A program made the position numbers and the translations under genes. 64,000 nucleotides of DNA from Hemicentrotus pulcherrimus (lineage: Eukaryota > Echinodermata > Echinoidea > Camarodonta > Strongylocentrotidae). Under the pieces are notes generated by a model. The model was not told the origin of the DNA, did not search any database, and saw nothing but the letters and a program-made list of their open reading frames with translations. The stretch is taken from positions 179,210-243,209 of the forward strand of contig BEXV01000030.1 in assembly GCA_003118195.1 (NCBI GenBank), given 5' to 3'. Below, in pieces: positions 37,905-52,097 of this stretch. Position 1 is the first letter of the stretch; each line of letters opens with the position of its first letter.

Positions 37905-38000
37905 CTCTATCTCTCTCCCCCTCTCCCTCCCTCTCCCTCGTTCCTCCCTCCCTCTCCCTCCCTCTCTCCCTCCCTCTCCCTCCCTCTCTCCCTTTCTCTC
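37905..38000. repeat. (CCCTCT)n minisatellite
   Basis: Repeated CTCCCTCCCT and CTCTCCCTC units. The Pro/Ser/Leu reading frames over it are repeat artefacts. Confidence 0.95.
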
Positions 38001-41000
38001 CTACATTTTCTGATAGAAGTAATGATACATGGACAAGTAACACTCCTTTCCATCATAAACCCACAGACAAGGTCATANCTTCCGTTCCTCCCTCCCTCTC
38101 TCGCCCTCTGTGTGTGTGTCCCTCTCCTTCCATCTGTATCTATCTTACTCATTCTGTTCCTTGTATTTCTTTCTTAAAACATCCCTCTCAAAACATCCCT
38201 CTCTTTCTCTCCTACCTATGCCATGGTTGTGAACAACTCCAGCAACCAGGGGCAATGGTGATGGGGGGTATGATTCAGATCTTTAATCAGTCCTGAAGAA
38301 TGGCAAACATCTTCTGGTGGTTGGTAGTCAGAGTCTTTGATTCCAAACGGTTTCATCAATTAGGGGAATGCAATTTGGCTGAAATGCATCGCACTTGCAC
38401 GTGCCCCTCACGTCTTCTGCATTCATCATAGAATCTTACACTTTGGAAAGATTTTTCCTCTTGCCAGAGACCTTTCAGACATCCATTCGTCTTTCTTTTA
38501 CTTGCTAAAGTCCTGGTTAGAGATGCTACTCTGAATCATCAGGACTAGCACTATCTCTTAACCCATTACCCTCTGGAATTGGGTGGTCTTTGTATTAAAC
38601 CTATGGAAATATAGAGAATTCAGCAGTCAACGGGTAAATAGTATCTCTTTTAGAGGGATTGGCACAAGGTATGATGCTGAAGGAATGCACAAATTGCTAA
38701 CTAATGCAAACTTTGCCTATTGCTATGATTGGTCAAAAAATCACAAGTACTTCACAATTTTCACATATCTGGTTAATGTCAGATCATGGTCAGATGAAAC
38801 TGAAACAACTTTATATGTTGCAAGTATGAGATTTATGGTAGCATGGTATGTATTTATTATCTGGCAGTGAGAATGATGCAGCATAACCCAAAGCCTAATT
38901 TGTTTTGACATTTGTAGTGCGTGCATCTCTTTCAATACCGCCCCAAACTTATAACGCAATGCGATCTATGGAGGTGCAACATGAAAATGCCAGATGACCT
39001 TTAAGATAAATCAGCAGTGGCATGAATTCATTTGAGCCTATGTTTGGATGTTTAACCTTCCCCAAACACACTGAGTTAGTTATACTCTTCCTACCATTGC
39101 AGTTAGAGATTCAGAGAAGACAGATGAAATTACTTTCATCCTAGAAACACTCTTCTTTCCCCACCACTCCCAGTATGCCCTCATACCAGGCAAACTTCAA
39201 AACTCAAGATTAGAGGCTCATTCCCATTAGACCAATATTTTGTGTTGTCGGATATCATGCGTTGCATGGGACTTCATGACCAAGGGCTAGTGGGCAACTC
39301 TTATTATGCTCCTTGGAGCAATGTTCCATCTGGAAGGGGTGCTTAAGAGAGGTTGTGAGGTATACCTTGCTGGAATTATCATGATGTGTCTGATTGGGAG
39401 CTGTGGGAATAGGACCTCAAAATATAACACATGGTGATTTGTCTGTGATTACGCCAGAGCTCTCTGTTTGCACGGCCGCGCAAATAGAAAAGGGAAACGT
39501 GAGATGGCTGACGATGGAGATTCGTTGAACGAGCAGCGCTCTCCCTCAAGATTACTGCAAATAACAAATAACTGAGCTGCCGGAAGAGGTGGAATGGACA
39601 TGAGGCTGAGAGAAAAGGGGAAGGGATAGTAAGAGGGGTAGGCAAAGTGGATTTGACTAATGTGAGGAAAAGAAACTTTTATTGAATATCTTTGACATCT
39701 AATGTAGACAGGAATGTATAGCCATTTTTTTCATAACAGAAAGTCACTCCATAACTTCAACCTGACGTTATATGTACTTGAAGACAGTTGTGTCAGTCTT
39801 GAGGTATGTTAAGAAACAAATGAGAGAACTTTGCCCTCTTTAGCCCACCTGTACCTCTTTCATGCTTGAATTAACAGGTATCATTTGTATTTTGAAATAT
39901 CCCATAATTCCCAAGCTCCCTTCCCACAAGCCAGTTTGATAGCCTGACCGATAACCCTTGTCGGTATGTCACCAGGTTCCTCTTGATCTTCACCCAGTGT
40001 TTCGATGATAAACATCATCTTAATTCATCCTTCACTCACCGCATCCCATCAAATGAACCCTTTGTCCTCGTAAAATATATCAAAAGTAACCGTTCATAAA
40101 AGCCACTTTATTTTCATGTTATCCCTCCCTGCCATGTCCCTACAAAATAATGATAATTAAAATGGAAAGATTTTAGTAAAGATCACCAAATTTCTCTTTG
40201 ATATTATGTTCTTAGATAAGAATTATCAAAAATATTATGCCGTAATGAATACTTCTAGACCAAAAGCCTTCGAAAGTGACTGATGCTTGAAAAACATTTA
40301 AAGGGTATTCCACTCAATATGATTTCAGTAGATTCTTCTTCCCAGTTTACAGCTGTATAGTCTTTACATCATGAAGGTAGTATCCTTTATTTCGTCCTGT
40401 AATAAACTGGTTACTTTACCGTACACCTGACAGATGTGAAGAGGATGAAACAAAAAAATTTGAGGGAGAAATGACTTTGCAAAGACAAGGAAACACTGTA
40501 GGTTGTTTTTCTTGAAAGTAGTTTGGTGGTATACGCTTGTAGAGATAGGCTGCGACATGTCTCATTCCGGAAAAGAGATTTTGTCTGACATCTTTATATA
40601 GACCTTAGTTTCACATCTTTATAACTCCAATAAATTTAGCAGATTTTTTTTCTATCGATCACTTCTTTCCTTAAAAAAACAAACACGATGAAAGCATGCC
40701 CCCCCCCCATTTTTTTTTTAAAGACTAGGATACAGCCTGAAAAAATAGGTAATTACAAGGCAGATATATAAGCTTAATCACAAACATGTAACCCATAAAC
40801 ACAAAGCTTGGTCACTCCATGACAGATTTGGAAAGATACTAATTTTACCTTGTTGTTTAAAATAATATTTCATTCATATTTTTCTGTAGAAAGAGAGGAA
40901 GGAAGATGAATAATTTTTATTGACAATCAATGGTCTGAACAAGTTTATTGGTTTCTATCTTTCATCTACCAGTCTTCCTCTCCTATTTTCCATCTTACAA

Positions 41001-41970
41001 AGAAGCCTTTCTAATCTTAGGTATATTCCTTTAAATGTATAGTTCTCTTCCTTGTAGTTCCTCGGAGCTATCTATATATACCATGATCCCTATATGGTAA
41101 ACCACTGATCTGGTAAAGCCCCACACTTGACTGGTGCAAATCCCTAAAGTCCGGTACCTAAAGTGCATCTGACACTTGTTTGTGCCCTTACCCTGCCCCC
41201 TATAGTCTGGTTCGTAGACAGCCAACATTAATATTATATCACCATGTTGAGGTCTATGGAGGAGACAACCAACCACTGAAAAGCTGGCTATATCGTACTT
41301 TATAGATTCTGTCAAGCCTTGTTTCTTTTCCCCTACATTTCTCCATCTTTCTACATCTTTGTCTTATCTCAACCTCCTTTTTTTACAACTCTTTTTTCCA
41401 TCCATGTCTTCCTACAATTTACTTTGTTTTTTTCCATGTACACAATTTACCTGCTTTTATTCTCTTTTTCTATTTTTCCTTCTTTGTCTTCCTCTATTTT
41501 ACTTTGTTTTTGTTTTTCCTTGTACACAATGTTGCAATTGTTTTCTTCTCTGTCTTTTCAGTTGATTGTGTTTTTTCTTCTTACACATCCTGATATTTCA
41601 ATTCACAGATACTACACTCATAAAGCATATATTGGCATTTGTGATGTTTTTGTTGTTGTTTTTTACACAGATGAAGACAAATCTGTGAAAACTGCTGATG
41701 GATGGGTCTAAAAATATTTCAGAAAATTGGTGAACCCTATATAGAGGTCATGGTCATTTTTTTGTTGTTGGAAAAATATGGAAACCCCATCAGAAAAGTG
41801 TTTACTTGTGTCCCAAATCTTATGTAAAGTATGATTTATCCATCTGTAGGTGTGAAGTGTGTTTTGATGGTGTGTCACTTGTAAATCAATACTGACATCT
41901 GATTTTACTAACAGATTTACAGAGCTTTCTTCTTTCATTCAAATCTCTTCTATTCTCTCTATGTATATAT

Positions 41971-41993
41971 TCTCTCTCTCTCTCTCTCTCTCT
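41971..41993. repeat. (TC)n microsatellite
   Basis: A pure TC run in the long intron. Confidence 0.95.
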
Positions 41994-44900
41994 ACAATAT
42001 TGGCACAAGATGGCAGCATATTCCTGCAAGCTATGAGATGGTCAAGGAAAATTATTGAAGAGATATGTATCACTGATGTTTATCTGCAACTAATTTATTT
42101 TGGTCACCTCATCATCCATACTAGAATGATGCCTATCTCTTGCTGTCTTCCTCTCTCTTTTGATTCGCCTTTCTCTTGTATCCTTCTGCTCATTTACCAT
42201 TTTGGCTGCCAATTCTTTAAAGTAGATGATGTTTGATTTCAGTAGAAGCAATATTTGTGTCCCAAATACATCTCATGCATTCATTATATACTTTTGAATT
42301 AGTTGATCTAATTCTACATTAATTTCCCCCATCTCATCCATTAGAACTTTTTGCTGGAGGATGAGATATGATAAGGGATGAAAATGATGATAGCCTTGTT
42401 TCACTTTCATGTGTCGGCAAATGACAAAGCAAAAACGCTGCTAGCTCGTTGCATAATTTATATCTATAATTCAGTCGTAATTGCACTAATCACATCGCTT
42501 ACAATAGACCGAAACAAAAAGTGGAGTTTGGGAATTTATGGATTGGTAGAGGAGGATAGATTGATGCTTGTAATTGGATGGCAGAGTTTCTTAAAAGCAA
42601 GGAACCCTTTTGGAAGTAGAATGATTGGTAGAGGAAATCATCCAATGTGAGTCTGCTAGCTGCCCGAGGTCATGGATGGTAGAGAAGAGGGCAATGTTTC
42701 CTTCAGTACCCCACCCCAGGTTTGTGGTCGTTAATGTCATCGGTATCATTCCATAGATGTACCATTACATGATGGATCAGGCTGAATATACTTACCTTTA
42801 AAAGAGACATGGTAGAAGGTGTTTTTCCCCCTTCTATATCATTAGGAATTGCCAGTGGGTTGTCATGTTGGAATAAGGCATACTTGGTCATTCTCTTTCT
42901 ATAGAAATATTTATTCTTGGAAAATATGGAGACGTCTTTGCTCCCCTCTCCCAAGTCCCCCCCCCCCNAACATGCACAGCAAATATATGCCTCAATGTAG
43001 CAGGAGTCCCCAGGAGGTTTGTTTGAAGTATTTTGGTTCATTCTCTGGTTCTAAGAGTCCCCTGTTCCCATGGCGTGATTTTGCCTGTCTGTATGTGACT
43101 GAACATTATATTTTACACTTTTAGTCAAGTCATGTGATTTACACTTCCATAGCTATGAAATATGGTTGTCCACCGATAAATAAAAAATTTGGTGATTCCT
43201 TCATCTTATATATTCTTTCATATTTATTTGCTTATGCATATTAATGATAATTAGGGTCCCTTCCCTATAGTTTATGACCTAAACTATCATGTCATATCAT
43301 ATCATCCAAATATACAGAATGGATATCTTATTTAGCATCATTCCAGTTACAAATAGCCTTTACAAAACAAGAATATGATTAAAATTGATAGAGTACTGGC
43401 AGTGCTCTCCTCAAGGCAGTGAGAACAAGCCTTGATGAGAAACACAACTATATGGTCGTCACTGTTTCTCTTCCTCCATGCTTCTGACAGCATATGTGTT
43501 TGTTTGGACCAAGTATCAACCTCAATCTGTGTCAGCTATGCTATGTTAGGCAATAGCATGAACCATAACACTTGCCATCATTTATTAAGATAGTTTCCAA
43601 TGCGAAGCGGCTGTGGTGGTGGTGGCGGCAGTAACGATAAATGGGTCAGGAAATACAATTCTGTTGGGTTGAATTCCAGAAGCTTAGCTACTTTGATACT
43701 ATTAATACACATGGTTCATTCGTTATGTTCAAAATAGCCTGTAGTGATGGTGTATTGTTTCGTTGTCAAATGACTGTAAAACAAAAATCTAGTTTATTAT
43801 GGATTATTTTATCATTGGGAGGGAAGTCCGACATGTCTCCCCTCTTTTGGTTACTGAAATTAAAGAAAGGATATCTGTAGCTTTATTGCAAAAAAAGTAA
43901 GATTAACTGACTAAATAGTAAAATAAAAATAGGTTTTGTGAGAAGTAAACATTGATTGATGGGGCAAGCTTGTTCAATCTTCAACTGAATAATCGGATTG
44001 TAAAATGTAGCAGTTAATGAATGATCTCAGTAATTGTCACAAATTGTATTACTCATAATAACCCTCGTTTATTCATAGTAATCTATAACATGGTGTGACA
44101 GCTATTTGAGTGCCATTTCTGCATCATATCCACTACCTGTGCATTGGAAATAAAAAGTGTTATACAAATAGAAGGAAATGAGGCAATATGTAATTAAAGT
44201 CTAGGACTTTGACACCCTGGTAATAAACGCTTTATGACCCATACATGTATATTTATGAGTAGTTAAATCTCCATTTCTACACCTTGCCTGAACATTTGAG
44301 ATGGAATAATCTCTTCCAAGCAAAGCAATATTTGCAAAACGTGCAATATCAGAGATTAGAGACTTTTAACCACCCTCTTAATAACCAAGACACAATGACT
44401 GGTAGCTTTAATGAGTTCTTTCTGGTATCATAATCCTGTGTATATACATACACATTTGTCATAGAATAGTAGGAATTGAGTCAATTTCCTGGCACTATTG
44501 ACTTCATCTTGTTGCTAAGCTGACCTACAGGTTGTCATGCTCTACTGTTTTTATTGGACTTGTCAAAATAGAGCTCACCGTTATTAGTTTTGCAGATGAA
44601 TATTATCTTTGTGTTGTAATCCCTGTGTTGTAATCCCTGTGTATATAGGTGCTTGAGGCAGATCGTCTATCATTTAACTGCTACTGTGTATTCACATGAA
44701 TTTGTTTGCTTCATTATTTTATGGAGCATTTTACCTGACATGAAATGTGTCACATTTAAGAACTCGGGATACTACCAGTTGTACATCTTTTTTATTTCCC
44801 CTTTCTTTTGATTTGTTATATTTTTCAAGGAAGATTCCTTTTTTGTAAATGTCTATAAAAAACAAAATTTAATTGTAAACTGTAGCAACCAGTTTTTTTA

Positions 44901-45624
44901 CAAGAACACTCTCTTTGTGTAGATAGTTACCCAAACTGAGCATAGCAAAGCTTTCCAGAAGCAGATTGTTTGCACATCCTTTATCATTTTTTATTGTGGA
45001 ATCTTGTGCCTGCATATCTCACCATTTATTCTGTTCAAGAAATGAAAGTTTTTAACTTCATTTGGCTATGTAATCAAGTGTATACCAGTCCAATGTGCAA
45101 AATAAATATTACACAAATTTTACGTCAGTGTCATAAATATCAATAAATCAATACCACTCATTGGTAGTCTGGGTGTCAATATGCAATATTGCATAACTTT
45201 GTCCGTTTAGCGCCAACACGTACGATAGTATTGCTTGTAATGGATCTGGCTTTCACAAACTCAGTTTTTCTGCTTGGCTGGGTGTTACTTATTGATTTGT
45301 GGGCGCGTGTTTAGCTACCCAATTCAGCGTTTAGTGAAGGGCTTTATGTTATTTGTATGCCTGATCAGGCTGGCAATCTAGCTACAGCTATACGAGGCTG
45401 CTGACAGTTTTGAGTTACAGACATGGGAAATAATTAATACGTTCTCTGTACGGTCTATATGGCTCAGTTGAAGCAGAGATGGTATTCATGCTGAATTAAA
45501 TATGAAGTCTTATTGAGAAAAAAATTTGCTTTTGTGTGTTCACACGTTTCCTGCTCCCTCCTACCACCTTTCTTTGAAATACATTTATTTTTTTACTCTC
45601 GTTGTAAAAAAAGAATATTGGAGT

Positions 45625-45627
<3 letters not shown>

Positions 45628-45662
<35 letters not shown>
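45628..45662. repeat. (CT)n microsatellite
   Basis: A pure CT run of about 35 bases. Confidence 0.95.
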
Positions 45663-45666
<4 letters not shown>

Positions 45667-46241
45667 CTTTTTCACTCTCTTGTATGTTGTTTTTGTTATT
45701 TCATTATGTCACATATTTCATAAGCCCATGATTCTGTAAACTACATTTATCTCCACAATCATGGTAATGTCTATATTGAGAAAAAACAGTAATATGCATT
45801 GGTTTTGTGTGTACCAAGATAGGAATTTGCAATGGACTGGAGTGTTTATCAAATTAAAAGAATGAAATATGAATTAAGACATGCATTTTATTGCAAATGC
45901 ATTTTTTGTTGGAAATTTTTTACCATCTCAAGTTTGTTTCTCTCCTTATTTTTGTTTGACCAAAAGAAAATGTAAATGCATATCATGGTGCACATCTGAG
46001 AATCTCCAAAATACCATTGAATGAAATAATGTTTTGTCGTATTATTGATGGTTTTGAAATGAGGACAGAGAGATGTTGTTGTCTGTATGGTCAGCAGCTA
46101 GATGTATTATGGAACTTATGATTGATGAGTGGGTTAGGAGTTCACAGTCAAGACACTGGTGGTCTGAGCAGCGTCCTGTCTGGCTACTGATGTGTCTGTC
46201 AGTTTGTCTGTTAATTCCTCTTTCTGTCTGTCTCTTTGTCA

Positions 46242-46245
<4 letters not shown>

Positions 46246-46287
<42 letters not shown>

Positions 46288-46335
46288 ACACTCCCCTCTC
46301 TCCCCCTCCTTCTCTCCCCCTCCTTCTCTCCCTCA
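46246..46335. repeat. (CT)n and CTCCCC tract
   Basis: A CT run followed by repeated TCTCCCCCTCCT units. Confidence 0.95.
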
Positions 46336-46823
46336 CTGTCAACTATTGAGGCAGTCATATTTTTCATATATTTCAATTATCGTTTGCTTATATTTTTTAA
46401 TGTTGTTAAAGATTCTTTGTTCCATTCTATGCTCTTTATTCATATTTTAGGACTTGATATCACGCTGACTATTCAATTCTGCACTTCTTAATGCATGATA
46501 ATTTCTCACCTTCCGCCTCTCTCCATAATCTATTCTCCATCAAATCCTCCATTAGTTTTCTACTTTCTCACCCGCTCCTGTGTAGAATATGGGAGATAAC
46601 ATATTAAACAACACAGGATTCCCTAACGACCCATTAGCACTGGTGCAAGGCGGTCAATTATTGCTTGCTAGTTGAGGAGTGCCCTCATCCTTCCCTCCAA
46701 CCCACCCCATCGTAATCACCAACTAGCAATGGCGCACTTACATCTCAGAAACGGTGTAATACTTGAAGAGGCAGAATACATTAATGAGTAACCCTGTAGC
46801 GTTAATTTGGGATGTCCACAGAC

Positions 46824-46858
46824 TACGTCATCAGCTGATGATGCGGGGCTAAGATAAG
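46824..46858. promoter_or_regulatory. CRE-like, palindromic E-box and GATA-like cluster (candidate enhancer core)
   Basis: TACGTCA (46824-46830) overlaps a 14-base perfect palindrome TCATCAGCTGATGA (46828-46841) centred on the E-box CAGCTG. AGATAAG follows at 46852-46858. The surrounding 300 bases are free of simple repeats and carry ATTAATG and TTAATT motifs. A regulatory role is an inference. Confidence 0.35.
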
Positions 46859-47229
46859 AGGGGAAGGGTATCTTCCATATACCTGTCATTCCGTGATCGA
46901 TACGTGTTGGATGTTAAGCCCTTCTCCCTGCCCCCAGCCAGAGAGCGAGGAGGAAGAGAGGGGGGTTACATGAATTAGGTTGACCGTGATGAATGAAGAT
47001 GGGATATTATAAGTGAATGAACCATTTAGGCTCTTTGCACAGGGTTTACAGTGTTCATGACCGCAAAAGCGTTGACTTCATTTAGTGGCCAGCCGAGAGT
47101 GGTGATTCTTGCCCTGCGCTATATACTTTCTTACTGATTTTGCAACATGTGGGGATTTCATTAGCAGGGTTCGTAGTGAGACCCCTGAGATTGAGTATGA
47201 GTAATATTATCGATAAGGAAGTGAAAGTG

Positions 47230-47250
47230 AGACAGACAGACAGACAGACA
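47230..47250. repeat. (GACA)n microsatellite
   Basis: Five tandem GACA-type units. Confidence 0.95.
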
Positions 47251-50200
47251 CACCCTCCCAACTGAATTAGGAGAGAGTGAGATATGGAATGAGAATTATT
47301 TATTTTTAAGGAAGCACAAGATGCATTTTAAAAAAATGATGCGTGTTGTTCATTTTGCAATTAGAAAGATATATTTTCGGGCTTTCTGACTTCAAAAATC
47401 AGAGATAATGTAAGAACAAGGGATTTTGTAATTTCTAAGGAAATTCATAGAGACACAAAGCCCAAACAATATGTTTCTGTGGTGTGTGTGGTAAAATGAT
47501 TGATGTGAATGTTTCAATATCTCTGAAAAAGACATATATATTGATAAATCCGGATGTCACGAAATGGCATTTAAAATGAGATACGAGGCAAGGCAAAGAT
47601 GTCAGTTTTATCCGTTAATTGGGATCTGTTGATGATATGATACGGAAATGCATGCCTCATTAAAGCAGGTAGTGGCGTGGAACAGCCTTGCATGTTTGCC
47701 AAGATTGGATTGAAGTCCTTGGTGTACTAAAACAGATATGGTCAAGAAGTTGTAGAATTTGATTAATTTTCTCTTTTTCTCTCTCTCTCACTTTTTATTA
47801 TTGGCTTACATTTTAAAGTTAGTAAATGGAAACTGACACAGTGCATAATACTTTAGTATTTTTTTTCTACTAATAAGGGAATAGAAGGGGGAAATTTTAA
47901 GGTTTGTTTTGAACTCAACAAGTGGTCATTGCTTTCTGCAGTAGATATGAAAACAGTTGAGTAAGTTTAAGGGTTAATTTCTGGTAAAGTATAAGGTGAT
48001 ATTTATACTTTGATGATTTCTTCTTCCTTCATCTATAATCTTTATGTTATTAAATCATTTTTGATTAGACATCTACATTCAAAGGAAATAAAAATGTATT
48101 CGTGCTGTGTGCTCCATCGTCCCATTCAATCTTTAATTCATGTTAGTCGAGCCATACAAAAGAGCACACAGTCATCAGTCATTATGTATCAGTTGTTGGA
48201 AGACTGGTAGTGATACTCTGCTTTTGAGGGTGGTTATTTGGCCGACTTGGAAATGATTAGCAACCTGACCCTGTTTAACCCACATCTTACATCAGACCTT
48301 CTCAAACCTTCTCATCCAAACATCAACACCTAAAAACAAACAAGCATTTCTTGTGTGTCTATTGTGACTAAAGCTAGGATGTAATCCAAGAAGTGTTGGT
48401 ATGTAACAGGATGCAATCGGGTCAAGAAGTCTTGGCTAGGGAACCATACCTTGATCAGTCTGCTCAGACTTTAGAAACAAGCAGACAGATTACACATCCT
48501 CCGTCGTATATAAATTTCGGCGGAAGAAATAAAAGCGTATCGACTGTATAGTTGTCATTTCCAGCGAGATAATTGTGTTCCAATTTCTTCCCCGATAATG
48601 CTCCATGTTGAAGCAGCAAATGGGTGTGTCATGTGACTGTAAAGTGTTATGTCAGTAAGGGAATAAATCATTCTACTTTATAAAGAAAAAATGTACAACT
48701 CCTGAAGTGAACTTGTATCTTACAGAAATCTAACTTTCAATCATGCTGCTGAAATCAGTGTTTTGTATCGTATTGAAATCAACATATAGTAAGTCACAGA
48801 AACATTTTTTGTTTATTAAACGAATTAAAGAATAATAAGCTGAGCCTAGTAAATGTCCCTTAATATTGAATCTTAGAGCCTTTTCTAGAGAATGAAAAAG
48901 AAATAAATGAATAACACAATAATTCAAAGTTACGGTATCTTGTTTTCATATTAAAATATATTATGTTATATTCATTGGATTATGTGTTAATTTATTGCAA
49001 ATTCTGAAAGATTTTGACCTACCTAGGTTTTGACCTGCTTTTATCCTAATGTGTCAACTCAGATGGTTTCTTCATGGTATCTGTTTACACAGAATAGGGA
49101 CTGTATCTAACATCCCCTTGTCATTGATTCATCCATTGGCTGTGATACAAAGCAAGTAGTATCACCTCGCTCCCCTTACATCCATTATACCCTGTCTTGA
49201 ATACTGATTTTGAGGGCAGGAACCAATTTGTAGTTATTAATTCTACTCCTCTGAGAATCTGAGAAGTAGACTACCTACAATGCCTTTCATAAAAGAGGTG
49301 TCAGACCGTAGAAAGTAGGTTTCAGGCCACGGTTAGGAGAGAAAGCGAAGGCCGGCTGGCTACCATCATTACCTTTCAGCCCTACAAAAGAGATTCGACT
49401 CAGTAATTTGCTGTCGATACGAGATGGGAACAAGATATCATTTCCGTCCAATCCCCCTTCCCCCGTTGGCTATCTGACTTTGCATCTAATATTGTGACAA
49501 AATGCATTCATATATGGTGTCATACCATGTATAATGCATGGGGGAATTCTGTATCCTTTACCAATTCAGGAGCGAGCGGATTAAAGCAGCTTTCGCAAAT
49601 CTTTGGCTTGGGACAACACTCCATTGATTGTAGCGGCGAGCACAAAAAATTGTCAAATTACATGTATTTAGGACAGAGATGCACACTTCTTGGCAGGAGT
49701 ATTGAATACTTAATGCCTTGCTGATTATAAGGGGGTATCTCAAACATAAAAAGAGGATCAAATATGCTTACATTCAGAGGGATACACTATTCTTAAGTAT
49801 CTAGCTCGAGAATTGTAGCAGTGTGCATGGATCAGAAACGGATGTGTGCTTGAATTAAGTGTGAAAATTGAGCTTAGTGCAGGTGTTTGTGATGCGAGAA
49901 TTAGGTGTTCTGTATTATTTGATACATGTATGGGCAATAAGAAATTGTCACTCTAGGCTGAAAGAAGTTGGTATGAAATCACATGACGTACTCTCAGCTT
50001 TTAAGAGACATTTCTAAAACATGAGATTGTGTTGAAATTAAAGGATGTGAATTGTGGAAGTACATTTCTGTTATGATTTTTTTCGTTGTTAGGCAACACA
50101 ATTGTCTTTTATATCATTTGCATGTAGTGGCAGATGTAATAGTTGCTTTGCTTAAGTCAGTTTATATGACTTTGTCATATTTACTGTCAACTTGCAAATA

Positions 50201-50359
50201 TTATGATAGGGTAAAAATAGAATGGCCTGGTTCTCAAATGTTGGTTTTTAATACATCTTATTATATTGAATTTTTTTCTCTCTCATACATAAGCTAAAGA
50301 GCTAAAGAATAAATGCTTTTGATTACTAATGTATCATCATTTTCTTGTTATTTCTGTAG

Positions 50360-50470
50360 TTTGAAGACTGCCTGTATGAAGGAAACGCTCTACTGGATGA
50401 TCTTCAGATGGACATGTTAGAACAAACACACCAAGAAGCCATGCAGTTCACAGCTTGTCTTCTACACTCG
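50360..50470 (+). CDS. PDZRN3: PDZRN exon: conserved helical linker after PDZ2
   Basis: The acceptor is TTTCTGTAG ending at 50359 and the donor is TCG|GTAAGA after 50470. The exon is 37 codons long, phase 0 at both ends. It encodes FEDCLYEGNALLDDLQMDML, then EQTHQEAMQFTACLLHS. The second half, with LDDLxMDMLEqxHxxAMQFTA, is a PDZRN3/4 family signature and is nearly identical to the vertebrate sequence I recall. It is likely an amphipathic helix. It sits between PDZ2 and the long last exon exactly as in the family. A SINE begins 124 bases after its donor. Confidence 0.95.
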
Positions 50471-50593
50471 GTAAGACACCTAAATCACAAATTCTTTAAT
50501 CTTCCCCTCTTCTTCAACTACAAATATTACTGTAAAACCAGATACTTTGGTATAACAACAGATATAAAACAGTCACAAATTGTTTAAGATATC

Positions 50594-50826
50594 GGGAGGC
50601 GCGATAGCTCAGTGGGAGGCGCGATAGCTCAGTTGGTAGAGCAGTGGTCTTGTAATCCGGTGACCCGGGTTCGAAACCAAGGCGATGCGCTAGTGCCCTT
50701 TGGTAAGGCATTAATCCTCATTTATCAGGTCCCTCGGAGAGGACCTAAAGCCGTCGGCCGTCTGGTTGCTTACTTACAAGCATTTATGCTTTCTTAGCAG
50801 CCAGGTAAAATAACCACCACCACCAA
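50594..50826 (+). mobile_element. tRNA-Thr-like SINE with duplicated 5' head
   Basis: The head has an A box TAGCTCAGTTGG and a B box GGGTTCGAAACC. The anticodon-loop-like CTTGTAA would read TGT (Thr). The first 20 bases are present twice in exact tandem (50594-50613 and 50614-50633). The body has the segment CCTCGGAGAGGACC and GCCGTCGGCCG, and the 3' end is a short (CCA)n tail. The anticodon stem is mismatched and no acceptor stem closes, so this is a retroposed SINE and not a tRNA gene. Confidence 0.85.
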
Positions 50827-52097
50827 GACAGACAGAATTTTTATGGTAAGAATTAGGTTTAAAAAATACACTGTTTTAGTTCAGTATTTTTTTTGCGAGA
50901 TGGAACTTCTGCGAATCAGGGCCACTCACAAAATTCATGACGTTTCATGCATATAAAAGTTCTGGCTGTAAAGTACTAGGCACTGAATCAATTCTGCTAA
51001 TATTTCATGTATTTCAAATAATCATGGACGAAGAACTTGGAAGATGGATAGAACATCACAACCAACACTTTTGCTATGAAAAAAAAAGAAAAATACAACT
51101 GAGCTGCATTTAGAAGAGGAAAAGCAGATATACACATCTTGCTTTGCTTGAAATGTAGAGACAGACAGATAAATAAACAAGAGTAGGGAGTCACACAGAC
51201 TGACTGACAGACAAACAGACAGACTGATGGAGCATGAGAAAGAAAAAGCATGGATACTTCTAAATAATAGAGATGATGGATGGGAGTGAAATATAAGATG
51301 CCATTTAAAAAGACAGAGAGTCTAAAAAGGCTGAAATTGTCATGAAAAGTATAGAGTAGGTCCATCAGTCAGCATGAGGCACTCACAGGTTTTGTTTGAT
51401 GCACCACTGCGGAATGAACACAATCTGCTGCTTTCTTCTTCACATTAGCCTTAGTCACAAGGCACTTTATGCAGTCATTCCCTCATCTTCTCTCCTAAAT
51501 TTACATCAGCATCATTAAGCATTTTACCCCAAAATACAAAAATCTTAAAATTCATATCTTAGTCCTTATGGTAGCGCCGAGATAGGACTTGAATATGAAA
51601 CTTTTTTTCGTCTCTCTTTTCAATCAGAAACCTTTGCTAAACATACCATAGGTACCTGTCTTTTCAAGAGGAGCCTTCAACCCTTCTAGCCATTTTCACT
51701 TTTAGCTAATATTAAAGTCCAAGGAGTAGTATTAACTTCCAAATCAAAATAATAGTTGAAACATTACCTGTTTGCATGAAATCACTTTTACAATTGAAGA
51801 AACTGACTGAAGATCCAAGCGAATCAACAGTCTAAAATATTGATAAATTGAAATATATATATTTTTACAATTCAAGACGTTGACTGAAGATGTAGAGGTG
51901 AGAATGGAAATTAGAAAAGTCTGGTATGAAGATTGTATTTTTGGAGAGCATGCATAGCCAGGAGTATTGTATGGATATTTGATAGGGTATTGTTACTCTG
52001 TGCGTGATTTAGAGGATGAGGTATGATTGTGATATGATAGCATGGTAGATCACCATGGTAATTGGCCATAGCAAGGAGAAACAAGGACGAGTTGCAC

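Larger units (their letters stand above)
30886..50359 (+). other. Very long intron (19474 bases)
   Basis: Bounded by GTAAGC and TTTCTGTAG. It contains several microsatellites, a degenerate tandem repeat of 54-59 base units (34001-34235), a 17-base poly-G run (34584-34600), a diverged duplication (35010-35260), a 27-base direct repeat (32161-32249) and an E-box/CRE/GATA-like island (46560-46900). Single ambiguous bases lie at 38078 and 42968. No additional exon or gene on either strand could be supported. Confidence 0.8.

Noticed and set aside
44611..44638. 14-base tandem duplication GTGTTGTAATCCCT
   Set aside because: Real but trivial slippage, with no context suggesting function.
50614..50680. 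Functional tRNA-Thr (TGT) gene
   Set aside because: It has A and B boxes, but the anticodon stem is mismatched, no acceptor stem closes and a SINE body follows.
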